Source: Opitutia bacterium (lineage in GTDB: Bacteria; Verrucomicrobiota; Verrucomicrobiia; Opitutales; Opitutaceae). Taken from it: DNA of 46,905 bases. Within the stretch, counting starts at the first letter, position 1, and the number at the start of each line of letters is the position of its first letter. A program made the position numbers and the translations under genes. Below are positions 27,982 through 36,633 of the stretch, piece after piece. The stretch covers positions 1 to 46,905 of the forward strand of contig JACRHS010000012.1 in NCBI GenBank assembly GCA_016217595.1, written 5' to 3'. Under the pieces are notes generated by a model that saw only the letters and a list, made by a program, of their open reading frames with translations, searched no databases and had not been told where the DNA came from.

Positions 27982-28764
27982 TTAGAAATTACGCTTGTAC
28001 ACGATGCCGTTTTCGTCGGTGAACGCGAGGTGGTCGGCGGCAACTTCCGTCAAGCGCAGTGCCGTTGCGCGATCGACGATATCGTTGATTCGGTAAACGC
28101 GATCCTTGAGCAAAATTTTGCTGTCGGCGCCCGCGGCGCGGATGCCGGTGATGCGCATGGCGTCAATGTACGCCTGTGCGTCGGGATTGGGCTTTGGCGT
28201 GGGTTTCGCCGCCGGAGCGGTTGAGGACGTCGCGGCGCTCGGATTTGTGATACTTGCCGGTATGACCACTTCTGACCCGGGCGCTGTCAGCGTGATGATG
28301 GGCGCGGGTGTTGATGTTGCCGTCACGGGTTTCGGCGGAGTCACTGTTGGTGTGGCTGCTGTTGCCGGGTTGGCGGGTTGGACATCTGCGTTCGGTTTGA
28401 CGCCTGGAACAACGATGAGCGCGGCAGGTGTTGGCTCAGGAGTTTTCAGAGGACTGGGTGGTAGCTGCTTGGGCTTGGCCGCATCGATCGGCGTGGTCGT
28501 CGCTGCTGGCGGGGACATCTTGACCTCGGCTACCGCTGGATTGCCGTGGGCTGGTGCCGCTTGCTGGCGCAACCAATAGACGGTGGCGAAGACCAATCCC
28601 GCCACGACGACAGCGGCGCCAGAGGCGATCAAGATTAGCGTCTGCACGGGCATGGGATTGCTCCCTCGGGACGCCGTTGCGTGGCCGGTGCCGGCAGACG
28701 GCATCGTCGACTCGTGGCTGCGCATACGCTGCGCCTTCTTGAGAGCTTCGTTGATCAGGCTCAT
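27982..28764 (-). CDS. GspB-like membrane protein of an exopolysaccharide operon
   Basis: 260 residues from the ATG at 28764, overlapping the stop of the ExeA-like gene as ATGA. The first residues, MSLINEALKKAQRMR, are the conserved start of GspB/ExeB-type proteins. One membrane helix (about 40-62) is followed by a long Pro/Ala/Thr-rich linker (about 75-195) and a small C-terminal domain with SKILLKDRVYRINDIVDRAT, resembling the GspB periplasmic domain. In type II secretion ExeA and ExeB help place the secretin. Here no secretin or other T2SS gene is nearby, and the partners are polysaccharide genes. The role is therefore more likely in export of polymer through the envelope. Confidence 0.8.
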   Translation of the reverse strand: MSLINEALKKAQRMRSHESTMPSAGTGHATASRGSNPMPVQTLILIASGAAVVVAGLVFATVYWLRQQAAPAHGNPAVAEVKMSPPAATTTPIDAAKPKQLPPSPLKTPEPTPAALIVVPGVKPNADVQPANPATAATPTVTPPKPVTATSTPAPIITLTAPGSEVVIPASITNPSAATSSTAPAAKPTPKPNPDAQAYIDAMRITGIRAAGADSKILLKDRVYRINDIVDRATALRLTEVAADHLAFTDENGIVYKRNF

Positions 28765-29576
28765 TCGGTTAATTCGCGGTGCTCTTTCAGTGCCCGGCGG
28801 GCATCCCAATAGCTGACCTCATCGGATTCGCGGATGAACGCGGAGAGAAGGGATTTGTCGCAAAGACTATTGATCAGGCGCGGAATTCCTCCGCTGCCGC
28901 CATGAATCGAACGCGTGGCCCAGCGACTGAAGGTCGGGCGCCCCTGGCTACCTGCCAGCGACAACCGGTGTTGGATGTAATGCTCGGTGTCGGTGAGCGT
29001 AAGCGGACGCAGCTCATAGTGGACGAGAATGCGTTGTCGCAACTGGCGCAGTTCGTCGCGCGCGAGCACTTCCTTGAGCTCGGGCTGTCCCATCAAAACG
29101 ATTTGGAGCAACTTTTGTTTGTCGGTTTCCAGATTGGAGAGGAGGCGGATTTGTTCGAGGACCGGCACCTTGAGGTTTTGGGCTTCGTCGATGATCAGCA
29201 CGATGTCGCGGCCGCGCTCGATGCGTTCCAGTAGCACGCGATTCATTTGGGCCACGAGATCGACCTGACTCCGTGCGAGTTTGGTTTCGCCGAGTTCCGC
29301 AAGGATGGCTTTGAGCATCTGCGTCTCGGTGACGCGCGGATTGAGGATCAAGGCGGTATCGAAACGCGCGGAGTCGATTTCGTTGAGAAAGCGGCGGCAG
29401 AGGGTGGTTTTGCCGCAGCCGACTTCGCCGACGAGGACAATGAACCCCTTTCTCTCCTGTACCCCGAATTTGAGGTGTTGGAGTGCTTCGAGGTGGGTTG
29501 GGCTGAGATAGAGGAACTTCGGGTCGGGGGTGATGTTGAAGGGCATCTCCGAGAACCCGTAGAAGCTCTGGTACAT
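28761..29576 (-). CDS. ExeA-like AAA ATPase of an exopolysaccharide operon
   Basis: 271 residues from the ATG at 29576, giving the usual start MYQSFYGFSEMPFNITPDP; ATGs at 29597 and 29636 are alternatives. Walker A is GEVGCGKTT (50-58), Walker B is IVLIIDEAQNL with Asp130 and Glu131. The LYLSPTHLEALQHLKFG segment before Walker A is characteristic of ExeA/GspA-like ATPases, and IPRLINSLCDK is a typical sensor-2-side motif. It is the first gene of the four-gene exopolysaccharide unit and overlaps the GspB-like gene by four bases, implying tight coupling. ATPases of this family also occur in exosortase-linked polysaccharide loci. No exosortase is visible here. Confidence 0.87.
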   Translation of the reverse strand: MYQSFYGFSEMPFNITPDPKFLYLSPTHLEALQHLKFGVQERKGFIVLVGEVGCGKTTLCRRFLNEIDSARFDTALILNPRVTETQMLKAILAELGETKLARSQVDLVAQMNRVLLERIERGRDIVLIIDEAQNLKVPVLEQIRLLSNLETDKQKLLQIVLMGQPELKEVLARDELRQLRQRILVHYELRPLTLTDTEHYIQHRLSLAGSQGRPTFSRWATRSIHGGSGGIPRLINSLCDKSLLSAFIRESDEVSYWDARRALKEHRELTE

Positions 29577-30112
29577 GGGACGAAGAAGCTGAGACATCAG
29601 CGGCAAAAAGCACGCCAAAATCACAGAGTCTGCCATCGGTCTCTATTCTTCACGAAAGTTTGGCATATATGCGTATGCTCGGTAGCCGATGGCGTGTTGT
29701 GTCCAAGGCGGTGAGTAATTCGCGGCAGCTTTGCTTGAGATGGCGCGCTGGTAAGAAAAGATGGCTACGCGATTTCGCGGCCACTGGTCGCCTGACATTT
29801 CTTATCGTGTAGCTGGCAGACGGCATCGGCTTTGGGGTGAGCCGATGTGCTACCCCGACTCTCGACAAAACGACACGCGGCATAGTTGGCCGCCGCCGCT
29901 TCATAGTTGCGCACCCAAGACGCGCGCACATTTGGGCGTAGAGCGGAGCCACACACTCTGTACGTTTGTGGGGCAGCGAGGGCGAGACTGCGGGTGCGGC
30001 CGCGGACTGTCCGTTGTGGGCTGGATCGCGACGGGCGGGGCGTTGGCTTGGAACTGTGGTGCTTTCGGCGGATGTCCGCCCATTTGCGGTCGCAGGCAAC
30101 CTTCGTTCTCCC
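29577..30112. promoter_or_regulatory. Divergent intergenic region, exopolysaccharide operon and lyase gene
   Basis: About 536 bp between the ExeA-like start and the lyase start. The part next to the ExeA-like gene is AT-richer (29620-29690) and is a plausible promoter region for it. A perfect 8-bp hairpin lies at 29824-29847. The stretch 29860-30100 is GC-rich and has open frames on both strands but none with recognisable sequence. No copy of the 10-bp repeat motif of the rhamnose promoters was found here. Confidence 0.4.
29824..29847 (+). repeat. Hairpin with TTGGGG loop
   Basis: Perfect 8-bp stem CATCGGCT / AGCCGATG with loop TTGGGGTG. The loop starts with the same TTGGGG as the hairpin repeats at 148-222, 35718-35738 and 37578-37599, although the stem is unrelated. 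It lies in the divergent gap before the lyase gene and is not followed by a T-run, so it is not an obvious intrinsic terminator. Confidence 0.5.
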
Positions 30113-32884
30113 ATGAAAACTCCCCGTTTTTCCCGGCGCACTTTTGTGAAAAATACCGCTCTGGCGGCGGCCACCTGGCAGCTGACGTCGGCGTTGCGCG
30201 CCGCCGGCGAGTCGCCGGTAGGTGCCGCGACTCCGAGCAGTGTCGCTGCCGCGCCGGGTGCGGCGGGCGGTGACGAGGTGGCGTTGCGTTGGCTCGATGG
30301 GCAGACTCCCGCCGCGCTTGCCGGCGTCACGTGGGGTGTGCCGTGGCCGCGCGGCCGTTGCAGCAAGGCGACGAAGTTTGCGTTGCACACTGCCGCCGGG
30401 GCGCCGGTGCCGGTGCAAAGCTGGCCGACGGCGTATTGGCCGGATGGATCTTTGAAATGGACCGCGCACGCGATTCCGGCCGCGGCCGGTGGCGTCGATT
30501 CGCTGCGGCTGTCGCCGGGCGTGCCTGCCGCGCCCGCGGCGGGGGTGACGGTGAGGGAAAGCGCCGACACGGTGGAGATCGATACCGGCGCGATGGTTTG
30601 TCGCGTGGCGAAACAGGGCGCGGCGCTCATCCTCTCGCTCGTGCGCGACGGGCGGGAGATCGCCCGCGACGGCCGGCTCGTGTGTCTGCGCCAGGAGCAA
30701 CCGGAAGTGGTGGGCGATGGCGCGGTGCGACAGGAGGCCTTTGCCAGTACGGTCGAGCAGGTGACCGTCGAGCAACGCGGGCCGGTGCGCGCCGTGGTGA
30801 AAATCACCGGCCGGCACGTCAACGCCGCGGGGCGCGCGTGGCTGCCGTTCACGGTGCGCCTCTATTTCTACAGCGGCGGCGACGCGGTGCGCTTGATGCA
30901 CTCGTTTGTCTTCGATGGCGACGAGGCGAAGGATTTTATTTGCGGGCTCGGCGTGCGTTTCGCGGTGCCGATGCGCGATCTGCCGCACGACCGGCATGTG
31001 CGTTTCGTGGGCGAGGGGGCGGGGCTGTGGGCCGAGGCGGTGCGCGGACTCACCGGCTTGCGTCGCGATCCGGGAGCGGCGGCGAAGCAGGCGCAGCTCG
31101 CCGGGCGCGCGTGTCCGCCGGTGGCCGAGTTGCCCGAAAATGTCCGGACGCGCCTCGACTACATCCCCGCGTGGGGCGACTTCACGTTGTGCCAGTCGGC
31201 GGCCAACGCGTTCGCGATTCGCAAGCGCACCAAACCCGGGCACGGCTGGATCGATGTCGACCAGGGGCGGCGCGCGGCGGGAGTCGGTTTCGTCGGCGGC
31301 GCGACGGGCGGGGGCGTGGCGTTCGGTTTGCGCGATTTCTGGCAACGGCATCCCACGCAGCTCGACATCCGCGGCGCGAACACCGAGGCGGCGGAGGTCA
31401 CGCTCTGGCTCTGGTCGCCCGCGGCGCCGCCGATGGATCTGCGGTTTTATCACGACGGGCTCGGGATGGACACGTTCGAGAAGCAGTACAACGGCGGGCT
31501 CGAAATCACCTACGAAGATTACGAGCCGGGCTGGGGCACGGCGCACGGCACGGCGCGCACGAGCGAACTCATGCTCTGGGCGTTGCCGGCGACGCCGACG
31601 CGCGAGCGTCTGGTGGAGCTGGCGGAGGCGGTGCGCACGCCGCCGCTGCTGGTGTGCGAGCCGGCGCGTTTTCTCGCCGCGAGGGTTTTCGGCGCGCTCT
31701 GGGGACCGCCCGACCGGTCCACGCCGGAAAAAGCCGCGTTGGAGAACCGGATCGATCTGTTGTTCGACTTCTACCGGCAGCAGGTGGAGCAGCGGCACTG
31801 GTACGGCTTTTGGAATTATGGCGACGTGATGCACACCTACGACGCCGACCGCCATGTATGGCGCTACGACGTCGGCGGCTTTGCGTGGGACAACTCCGAG
31901 CTCTCGCCGGATCTCTGGCTCTGGTACGCATTCCTGCGCTCGGGGCGGGCGGATCTTTTCCGCTTTGCCGAGGCGATGACGCGGCACACCGGGGAGGTCG
32001 ACGTGTACCACGCGGGACGGTTCTCCGGTCTGGGCACACGGCACAACGTCCAGCACTGGGGTTGCAGCGCGAAACAGGTGCGCATCAGCAACGCCGCCTA
32101 TCGCCGCTTCTATTATTACCTCACCGCGGACGAGCGGGTGGGGGACTTGTTGCGCGAGCTGCTCGACGGCGACGCCAAGTTGGAGATGGTCGACCCCGCG
32201 CGGAAGCTCAAGAACATGCCGCCGCGGGGCCAGTATCCCGCGCGCATCAGCGTCGGCACCGACTGGTGTTCGCTCGCTGCGGCGTGGCTCACGGAGTGGG
32301 AACGCGGCGGCGATCTGAAGTACCGCGACAAACTACTCACCGGCATGAAGGACATCGGCGCGGCGACGCACGGTTTTTTCTCCGGCGAACGTTTCGGCTA
32401 CGATCCGACGACCGGGCATCTCTACAACATCCTCGGCAACGAGCCCGCGGCTTCGCATCTCTCTGCGGTGTTCGGCGCGATGGAGATTTGCGGCGAGCTG
32501 ATCCAGCTCACCGAGGGGCAGCCGGAGTTCGAGCCATTCGAACGCGCCTGGCTCCAGTACTGCGTCCTCTACAACGGCACGCCGGAGCAGCAGCAGGCGG
32601 CGTTGGGTCGCAGCCTGCGCGGGCTCGGACTCACGCAGGCGCACTCGCGGCTCACGGCCTACGCCGCGTGGCGGAAAAAAGACCCCGAGCTGGCCCGCCG
32701 CGCCTGGGACGAGTTTGCCCGCGGCGGACTGCGCTCCGGTCTGTCGCTCGCGCCGGTCAATGGACCCACGGTGCTCAATCCCGTGCAGGAAGCGGCCGGA
32801 GTTTCAACCAACGACACGGCGCAATGGTGTCTCGCCGCGATGCAAAACCTCGCCCTGATCGGCGACTATTTTGTCGCGAAATAG
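30113..32884 (+). CDS. Tat-exported exo-rhamnogalacturonan lyase-like protein (PcRGLX/YetA family)
   Basis: 923 residues from the ATG at 30113. It begins MKTPRFSRRTFVKNTALAAA, with the SRRTFVK twin-arginine signal, so it should be exported folded. The next part (about 50-150, with VQSWPTAYWPDGSLKWTAHA) and the long central and helical C-terminal regions resemble the PcRGLX/YetA family, which includes polysaccharide lyase family 26 exo-rhamnogalacturonan lyases. Such enzymes release unsaturated galacturonosyl-rhamnose from the rhamnogalacturonan I backbone. The downstream rhaT and rhaA genes support a rhamnose source. The assignment is by recognised motif pattern, not by catalytic residue matching. 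Many family members have untested substrates. Confidence 0.78.
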   Translation: MKTPRFSRRTFVKNTALAAATWQLTSALRAAGESPVGAATPSSVAAAPGAAGGDEVALRWLDGQTPAALAGVTWGVPWPRGRCSKATKFALHTAAGAPVPVQSWPTAYWPDGSLKWTAHAIPAAAGGVDSLRLSPGVPAAPAAGVTVRESADTVEIDTGAMVCRVAKQGAALILSLVRDGREIARDGRLVCLRQEQPEVVGDGAVRQEAFASTVEQVTVEQRGPVRAVVKITGRHVNAAGRAWLPFTVRLYFYSGGDAVRLMHSFVFDGDEAKDFICGLGVRFAVPMRDLPHDRHVRFVGEGAGLWAEAVRGLTGLRRDPGAAAKQAQLAGRACPPVAELPENVRTRLDYIPAWGDFTLCQSAANAFAIRKRTKPGHGWIDVDQGRRAAGVGFVGGATGGGVAFGLRDFWQRHPTQLDIRGANTEAAEVTLWLWSPAAPPMDLRFYHDGLGMDTFEKQYNGGLEITYEDYEPGWGTAHGTARTSELMLWALPATPTRERLVELAEAVRTPPLLVCEPARFLAARVFGALWGPPDRSTPEKAALENRIDLLFDFYRQQVEQRHWYGFWNYGDVMHTYDADRHVWRYDVGGFAWDNSELSPDLWLWYAFLRSGRADLFRFAEAMTRHTGEVDVYHAGRFSGLGTRHNVQHWGCSAKQVRISNAAYRRFYYYLTADERVGDLLRELLDGDAKLEMVDPARKLKNMPPRGQYPARISVGTDWCSLAAAWLTEWERGGDLKYRDKLLTGMKDIGAATHGFFSGERFGYDPTTGHLYNILGNEPAASHLSAVFGAMEICGELIQLTEGQPEFEPFERAWLQYCVLYNGTPEQQQAALGRSLRGLGLTQAHSRLTAYAAWRKKDPELARRAWDEFARGGLRSGLSLAPVNGPTVLNPVQEAAGVSTNDTAQWCLAAMQNLALIGDYFVAK

Positions 32885-32993
32885 GCATCGTTTAGAGTCT
32901 CGTTGCGGCACCGGCCCGTGCACCCTGTCGCCTTCCTGGATCGGTGGACGCGAGTAACAGTTTACCCTCGCACCGCCTGTCAGACTTTCTCTT

Positions 32994-34163
32994 ATGACGC
33001 CCAACCCCTTCCTCGGAGTTTTCTTTCACTGGCTCGGCGGCCTGGCCTCCGGCAGCTTCTACGTGCCTTACAAGGGCGTGAAAAAATGGTCCTGGGAGAC
33101 CTACTGGCTGGTCGGCGGATTTTTCTCGTGGATCATCATGCCGTGGTTTTTCGCCTCGCTGATGACCAAGGGGCTGCTCGGCGTGCTGCAACAGCAGACG
33201 ATGGGCACGCTGTGGTGGACCTATTTCTTCGGGGCGATGTGGGGCTTCGGCGGCCTGACCTTCGGCCTCACGATGCGCTACCTCGGCATGTCGCTCGGCA
33301 TGGGTGTGGCGTTGGGCTATTGCGCGGCGTTCGGCACGCTGCTGCCGCCGATTTTCAAGATTTTCGTCCCCTCGATTCCGGTGCCGGAAACCATCGCGCA
33401 GATCGCCTCGACCACCCCCGGCCAGATCACGCTTGCGGGCGTGGCGGTGTGTTTGCTCGGCATCGGCATTGCAGCGCTGGCCGGTCTGACCAAGGAGCGC
33501 GAGATGCCGGAGGCGGAAAAGAAGAAGGCCATCACGGAGTTTAATTTTTCGAAGGGCATTCTGGTCGCGACGTTTTCGGGCATCATGAGCGCGTGCTTTT
33601 CGTTCGCGTTGACCGCCGGCGCGCCCATTGGCGAAGCCTCGGCCACGGCCGGCACCTCGACGCTCTGGACCGGGCTGCCGAAGCTCGTGGTCGTGTTGCT
33701 CGGCGGCTTCACCACCAACTTCGTCTGGTGCGTGATTCTGAATGTGCGCAACAAAACCGGTTACCAATATCTGGCCGCCGAAGTGCGCCCTGAGCACGCC
33801 GGGCTCAAGGCCTCCGGTGGCGAGCACGCCCCGGCCGCCGCGGGCGCCGCCGTGCCCGCCGCCGACCTCAAGGTGCCCCGGCTGGGCAACTACTTCTTCT
33901 CCGCGCTCGCCGGCGCGACGTGGTACTTCCAGTTCTTTTTCTACACGATGGGCGAAACCCAGATGGGCAAGTTCGGCTTCGCCTCCTGGACGCTGCACAT
34001 GGCGAGCATCATCATCTTCAGCACCATGTGGGGCTGGATCTTCCACGAGTGGAAGGGCTCCAGCAAGAAGGCGCACCGGTTGATCGCGTCTGGTATCCTC
34101 GCTCTGATCATTTCCACCATCATCATTGGCCTCGGCACCTATCTGAAGAGCGGAGCCAACTGA
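32994..34163 (+). CDS. rhaT: L-rhamnose/proton symporter
   Basis: 389 residues with about ten membrane helices. The N-terminal segment [26 protein letters not shown] is a hallmark of RhaT, as is [24 protein letters not shown] hydrophilic insertion (about 255-295, Ala/Pro-rich) lies between helices and is longer than in the enterobacterial protein. RhaT moves L-rhamnose into the cytoplasm with protons. It is placed between the lyase-like gene (109 bp upstream) and rhaA (40 bp downstream) on the same strand. Transport of another 6-deoxysugar or a disaccharide would be the alternative, but the family is narrow. Confidence 0.93.
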   Translation: MTPNPFLGVFFHWLGGLASGSFYVPYKGVKKWSWETYWLVGGFFSWIIMPWFFASLMTKGLLGVLQQQTMGTLWWTYFFGAMWGFGGLTFGLTMRYLGMSLGMGVALGYCAAFGTLLPPIFKIFVPSIPVPETIAQIASTTPGQITLAGVAVCLLGIGIAALAGLTKEREMPEAEKKKAITEFNFSKGILVATFSGIMSACFSFALTAGAPIGEASATAGTSTLWTGLPKLVVVLLGGFTTNFVWCVILNVRNKTGYQYLAAEVRPEHAGLKASGGEHAPAAAGAAVPAADLKVPRLGNYFFSALAGATWYFQFFFYTMGETQMGKFGFASWTLHMASIIIFSTMWGWIFHEWKGSSKKAHRLIASGILALIISTIIIGLGTYLKSGAN

Positions 34164-34203
34164 TCCGGCCGTCCCGCAACTGCATTTTTACTCCTCCATC
34201 ACC

Positions 34204-35457
34204 ATGCCTTCCCAATCCTATTCTTTCGCTCTCGAATCCTACGCCCGCGTGGGTGTCGACACCGAGCTGGCGCTTGCCGCCCTCGCTCGCGTTCCGATTT
34301 CCATCCATTGCTGGCAGGGCGACGATGTCGGCGGCTTCGAGAAACCCAACGCCGTCCTCTCCGGCGGCGGCATCCAGGCCACCGGCAATTACCCGGGCAA
34401 GGCCCGCACGATCGACGAGCTGAGGTCCGATTTCCAAAAGGCCCTCTCGCTCATCCCGGGCAAGCACCGCATCAACCTCCACGCCTGCTACGCCGACCTC
34501 GGCGGCCGCAAGGTGGAGCGCAACGAATACACCGTCGCCCATTTCCAGAGCTGGATCGACTGGGCCGGCGCCCTCGGGCTCGGCATGGATTTCAACCCGA
34601 CCTGCTTCGCGCATCCGAAAGCCGACAGCGGTTTCACCCTCTCGCATCGCGATGCCGGCATCCGGCGCTTCTGGGTCGAGCACTGCATCGCCAGCCGCAA
34701 GATCGGCGCCGCCATCGGCAAGAAGCTGGGCAAGACCTGCGTCACCAACGTCTGGATTCCCGACGGCTACAAGGACACTCCGGCCGACCGCAAGGGTCCG
34801 CGCGAACGCCTGGAGAAATCGCTCGACGCCGTCTTCGCCGACGCGCTCAACCCGAAGCACAATCTCGACGCCGTGGAGAGCAAACTGTTCGGCATCGGCG
34901 CGGAGTCGTACACGGTGGGCTCGCATGAGTTTTACCTGAGTTACGCGGTGAAACACCAGAAGCTCTACTGCCTCGACGCCGGCCATTACCACCCGACCGA
35001 GCAGCTCGCCGACAAGATTTCCTCGGTGTTGCAATTCGTGCCGGAGATTTTGCTCCACGTCAGTCGCGGCGTCCGTTGGGACAGCGATCACGTGGTGCTC
35101 TTCGACGACCCGACCCGCGCCATCATGGAAGAAGTGGTGCGCGGCGGTTTCCTGGCCCGGACGCACATCGGCCTCGATTACTTCGACGCCAGCATCAATC
35201 GCGTGGCGGCCTGGACCATCGGCACGCGCAACGCCCTCAAGTGCCTGCTCGCCGCGTTGCTCGAACCGACCAAGACGCTGCGCGCGGCGGAAATCGCCGG
35301 CGATCACACCGGCCGGCTCGCGCTCATGGAAGAGGCGAAGTCGCTCCCGTTTGGCCCGGTGTGGGACGAGTATTGCCGCCGCAAGGAAGTCCCCGTCGGC
35401 GGCGCCTGGCTCGAAGAAGTTCGCGCCTACGAGCGCGACGTCCTCAGCAAACGCTGA
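34204..35457 (+). CDS. rhaA: L-rhamnose isomerase
   Basis: 417 residues. The start [20 protein letters not shown] is followed by the active-site segment [15 protein letters not shown] at 32-46, which is diagnostic of RhaA. Further substrate and metal-binding segments are [49 protein letters not shown] and [19 protein letters not shown]. It converts L-rhamnose to L-rhamnulose, feeding rhaB. It follows rhaT by 40 bp. A 7-bp hairpin 15 bp after the stop codon may end the transcript. With rhaB and the class II aldolase elsewhere in the window, all steps to DHAP and lactaldehyde are covered. Confidence 0.95.
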   Translation: MPSQSYSFALESYARVGVDTELALAALARVPISIHCWQGDDVGGFEKPNAVLSGGGIQATGNYPGKARTIDELRSDFQKALSLIPGKHRINLHACYADLGGRKVERNEYTVAHFQSWIDWAGALGLGMDFNPTCFAHPKADSGFTLSHRDAGIRRFWVEHCIASRKIGAAIGKKLGKTCVTNVWIPDGYKDTPADRKGPRERLEKSLDAVFADALNPKHNLDAVESKLFGIGAESYTVGSHEFYLSYAVKHQKLYCLDAGHYHPTEQLADKISSVLQFVPEILLHVSRGVRWDSDHVVLFDDPTRAIMEEVVRGGFLARTHIGLDYFDASINRVAAWTIGTRNALKCLLAALLEPTKTLRAAEIAGDHTGRLALMEEAKSLPFGPVWDEYCRRKEVPVGGAWLEEVRAYERDVLSKR

Positions 35458-35472
35458 TCGTTCAACCCGAGA

Positions 35473-35496
35473 CGCCGCACTAATGCGGCGGCGTTT
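35473..35496 (+). terminator. Weak terminator after rhaA
   Basis: Stem CGCCGCA / TGCGGCG with loop CTAA, followed by GCGTTTC, 15 bp after the rhaA stop. The T-run is short, so termination may be only partial. Confidence 0.5.
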
Positions 35497-35504
35497 CGCC
35501 CGAC

Positions 35505-35537
35505 AAGAAAAAGCCCGCGGCAGAAAGAGCCGCGGGC
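35505..35537 (-). terminator. Minus-strand intrinsic terminator
   Basis: Perfect 9-bp stem GCCCGCGGC / GCCGCGGGC with a 7-base loop, followed on the minus strand by CTTTTTCTTG. It is almost identical to the trxA terminator at 38.1 kb. It lies 17 bp after the stop codon of a decayed minus-strand gene remnant (35555-35686), so it probably once served that gene. Confidence 0.75.
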
Positions 35538-35554
35538 AAAGTCTGTTTGGAAAA

Positions 35555-35686
35555 CTATGGTGCCTGCTGTGCCAGCCATTGGCGCCACCGACCTAAAACC
35601 TCGGGCAAGGTAGCCTCTTTGACCTGCAACGCTGCCTTGCCATTTTGCCACAACAGGAACGGCCGTTTCGGTGGAGCGACTTGTCC
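35555..35686 (-). pseudogene. 3' remnant of an unrecognised minus-strand gene
   Basis: Reading from 35686 to the stop TAG at 35555-35557 gives about 43 residues that look like the end of a real protein (PFLLWQNGKAALQVKE, then LPEVLGRWRQWLAQQAP). An in-frame stop lies immediately upstream (35687-35689), and beyond that the sequence turns into repeat and insertion-element remnants. An intrinsic terminator follows the stop codon. I do not recognise the family. The pattern is that of a gene whose 5' part has been lost or replaced. Confidence 0.5.
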
Positions 35687-35717
35687 TCAAGGCGCTTTTC
35701 CGATGACTGAGCCAAAC

Positions 35718-35745
35718 AAGCGCGTTGGGGACAACGCGCGCCACC
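35718..35745 (+). repeat. Dispersed hairpin repeat, short copy
   Basis: GCGCGTTGGGGACAACGCGC here is the core of the repeat that is longer at 148-222 and 37504-37645. The hairpin arms GCGCGTT and AACGCGC pair perfectly around loop GGGGAC. The copy stops shortly after CGCCACC and gives way to the IS110-like remnant. Confidence 0.7.
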
Positions 35746-35751
35746 TCTGCG

Positions 35752-35838
35752 CTATCTTGCGAGGCGCAATCGCGCCACGGCGATGACGCTGGTATCTTGG
35801 TGGACATCCAGGCACACGAATCTACCGTGCGTGCTCAT
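35752..35838 (-). pseudogene. N-terminal scrap of an IS110-family transposase
   Basis: From the ATG at 35838 the minus strand encodes 28 residues ending in a TAG: MSTHGRFVCLDVHQDTSV followed by IAVARLRLAR. The pattern GLDVHKDTxxVAVA is the start of the DEDD domain of IS110/IS1111 transposases, including the first catalytic Asp. The rest of the transposase is missing. Immediately after the stop come the hairpin repeat and the 3' gene remnant, suggesting a deletion or recombination scar. Confidence 0.65.
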
Positions 35839-35916
35839 GTGCTTGTCTCCTTTGTCGGTGGTTTTGGCTGACGCCTCCAACTTGTGGCTCGGCTCGCTTT
35901 GGGCGAGCAATCCACG

Positions 35917-35973
35917 CTCACGGGGACCAGCACCTTTTCCCCCTTCGCTCGGCTTTACGCAGCTATAGTGTCT
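35917..35973 (+). repeat. 57-bp leader repeat, copy 1
   Basis: This 57-bp block matches 37641-37697 at roughly four of five positions, with identical ends such as ACGCAGCTATAGTGTCT. Each copy is followed, after about 10 bp, by the start codon of a different small membrane-protein gene. TATAGT could act as a -10 element. A short hairpin (GCTCG/CGAGC, 35892-35908) precedes this copy. Confidence 0.65.
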
Positions 35974-35984
35974 GGGTGCAAAGA

Positions 35985-36620
35985 ATGAAAAAGATCCTGC
36001 TCATCTCCGTAGCCTGCCTGCTCCTGTGCATTGGTTGTTTCATCGTCGGCGTGCGCTACGGTGAGTTCAATGGCCGTGTCGAGGCTGCTGCGAAAGACAC
36101 CGGCCCGCTGATGAATCTCCTGCTCATCGGAGCCGGAAAAGAAAAGGAGCTCGTGCAGATGAATCGTGAGCAGCTCTACATGAATCTTGGCCTTTTTGAG
36201 TCTCTCCGCACTTCGCATTTGGTTTCAGGAGAGAATCGGCGGCTGGTGGAGCAGCGGATACTTTTGGCGAAGGATTACTGGCAGGCCGTTGGCGGCACGA
36301 TTCTCCAGACGGAAGAAGAGAAGAAGAAGAATCGGGAGCAGGTCGCAGCGATACAGTCCGCTGCCGGTGTCCCGATGACGCTGATGATGAATGGAGTGAA
36401 GGTATCACCGTTCTATTTTGAGGAGCAGGACCAGCGCGCTCGGGATATATTCAGCCAGTATGCCGACCAGAAGAGCTACCTTTATGACTTCATTGTCAGC
36501 TTGGTCGAAGAAGCGAAGAAAAGGCAGCCCAACCCGGAGCGGCCAGAGACAATGGCCACGGCTGTCACGCCGGCTGCTGACGCAGCCAGCGCGTCACCCG
36601 CGGCCATGTCTCATCCCTGA
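35985..36620 (+). CDS. Hypothetical single-span membrane protein
   Basis: 211 residues from the ATG at 35985 (an ATG three codons upstream is possible). One hydrophobic segment near the N-terminus (about 3-22, KILLISVACLLLCIGCFIVG) is followed by a mostly helical, charged region with Lys/Glu-rich stretches (about 110-125), consistent with a coiled coil facing the periplasm or a long-exposed domain. I do not recognise a family. GC content is lower than in the neighbours. The last 31 residues are a low-complexity Ala/Pro/Thr tail encoded by a long imperfect hairpin (36527-36629), so the original stop may have been upstream and the tail acquired from that element. Confidence 0.6.
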   Translation: MKKILLISVACLLLCIGCFIVGVRYGEFNGRVEAAAKDTGPLMNLLLIGAGKEKELVQMNREQLYMNLGLFESLRTSHLVSGENRRLVEQRILLAKDYWQAVGGTILQTEEEKKKNREQVAAIQSAAGVPMTLMMNGVKVSPFYFEEQDQRARDIFSQYADQKSYLYDFIVSLVEEAKKRQPNPERPETMATAVTPAADAASASPAAMSHP

Positions 36621-36629
36621 ACGTTAGTC
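36527..36629 (+). other. Candidate attC-like cassette recombination site 1 (degenerate)
   Basis: About 103 bp that fold on one strand: GAGACAATGGCC (36546-36557) pairs with GGCCATGTCTC (36602-36612) except for one bulged A, and an inner 6-bp hairpin (36572-36587) lies at the centre. The left end GCCCAAC fits the integron core RYYYAAC, and the right end GTTAGTC nearly fits GTTRRRY. CCGGAGCG follows the left core, as in the second site at 37963. The arm lengths and spacers are not canonical, so this is a tentative call. Confidence 0.3.
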
Positions 36630-36633
36630 AAAA

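Noticed and set aside
27982..29576. Type II secretion system locus
   Set aside because: ExeA- and GspB-like genes alone, with no secretin, pseudopilin or GspE gene; the partners make polysaccharide.
29765..32056. Long antisense open frame opposite the lyase-like gene (and similar ones opposite the chemoreceptor, rnr, scpA and rRNA methyltransferase genes)
   Set aside because: These frames arise from high third-position GC on the real strand; they have Arg/Ala/Pro-rich shadow composition and no recognisable domain.
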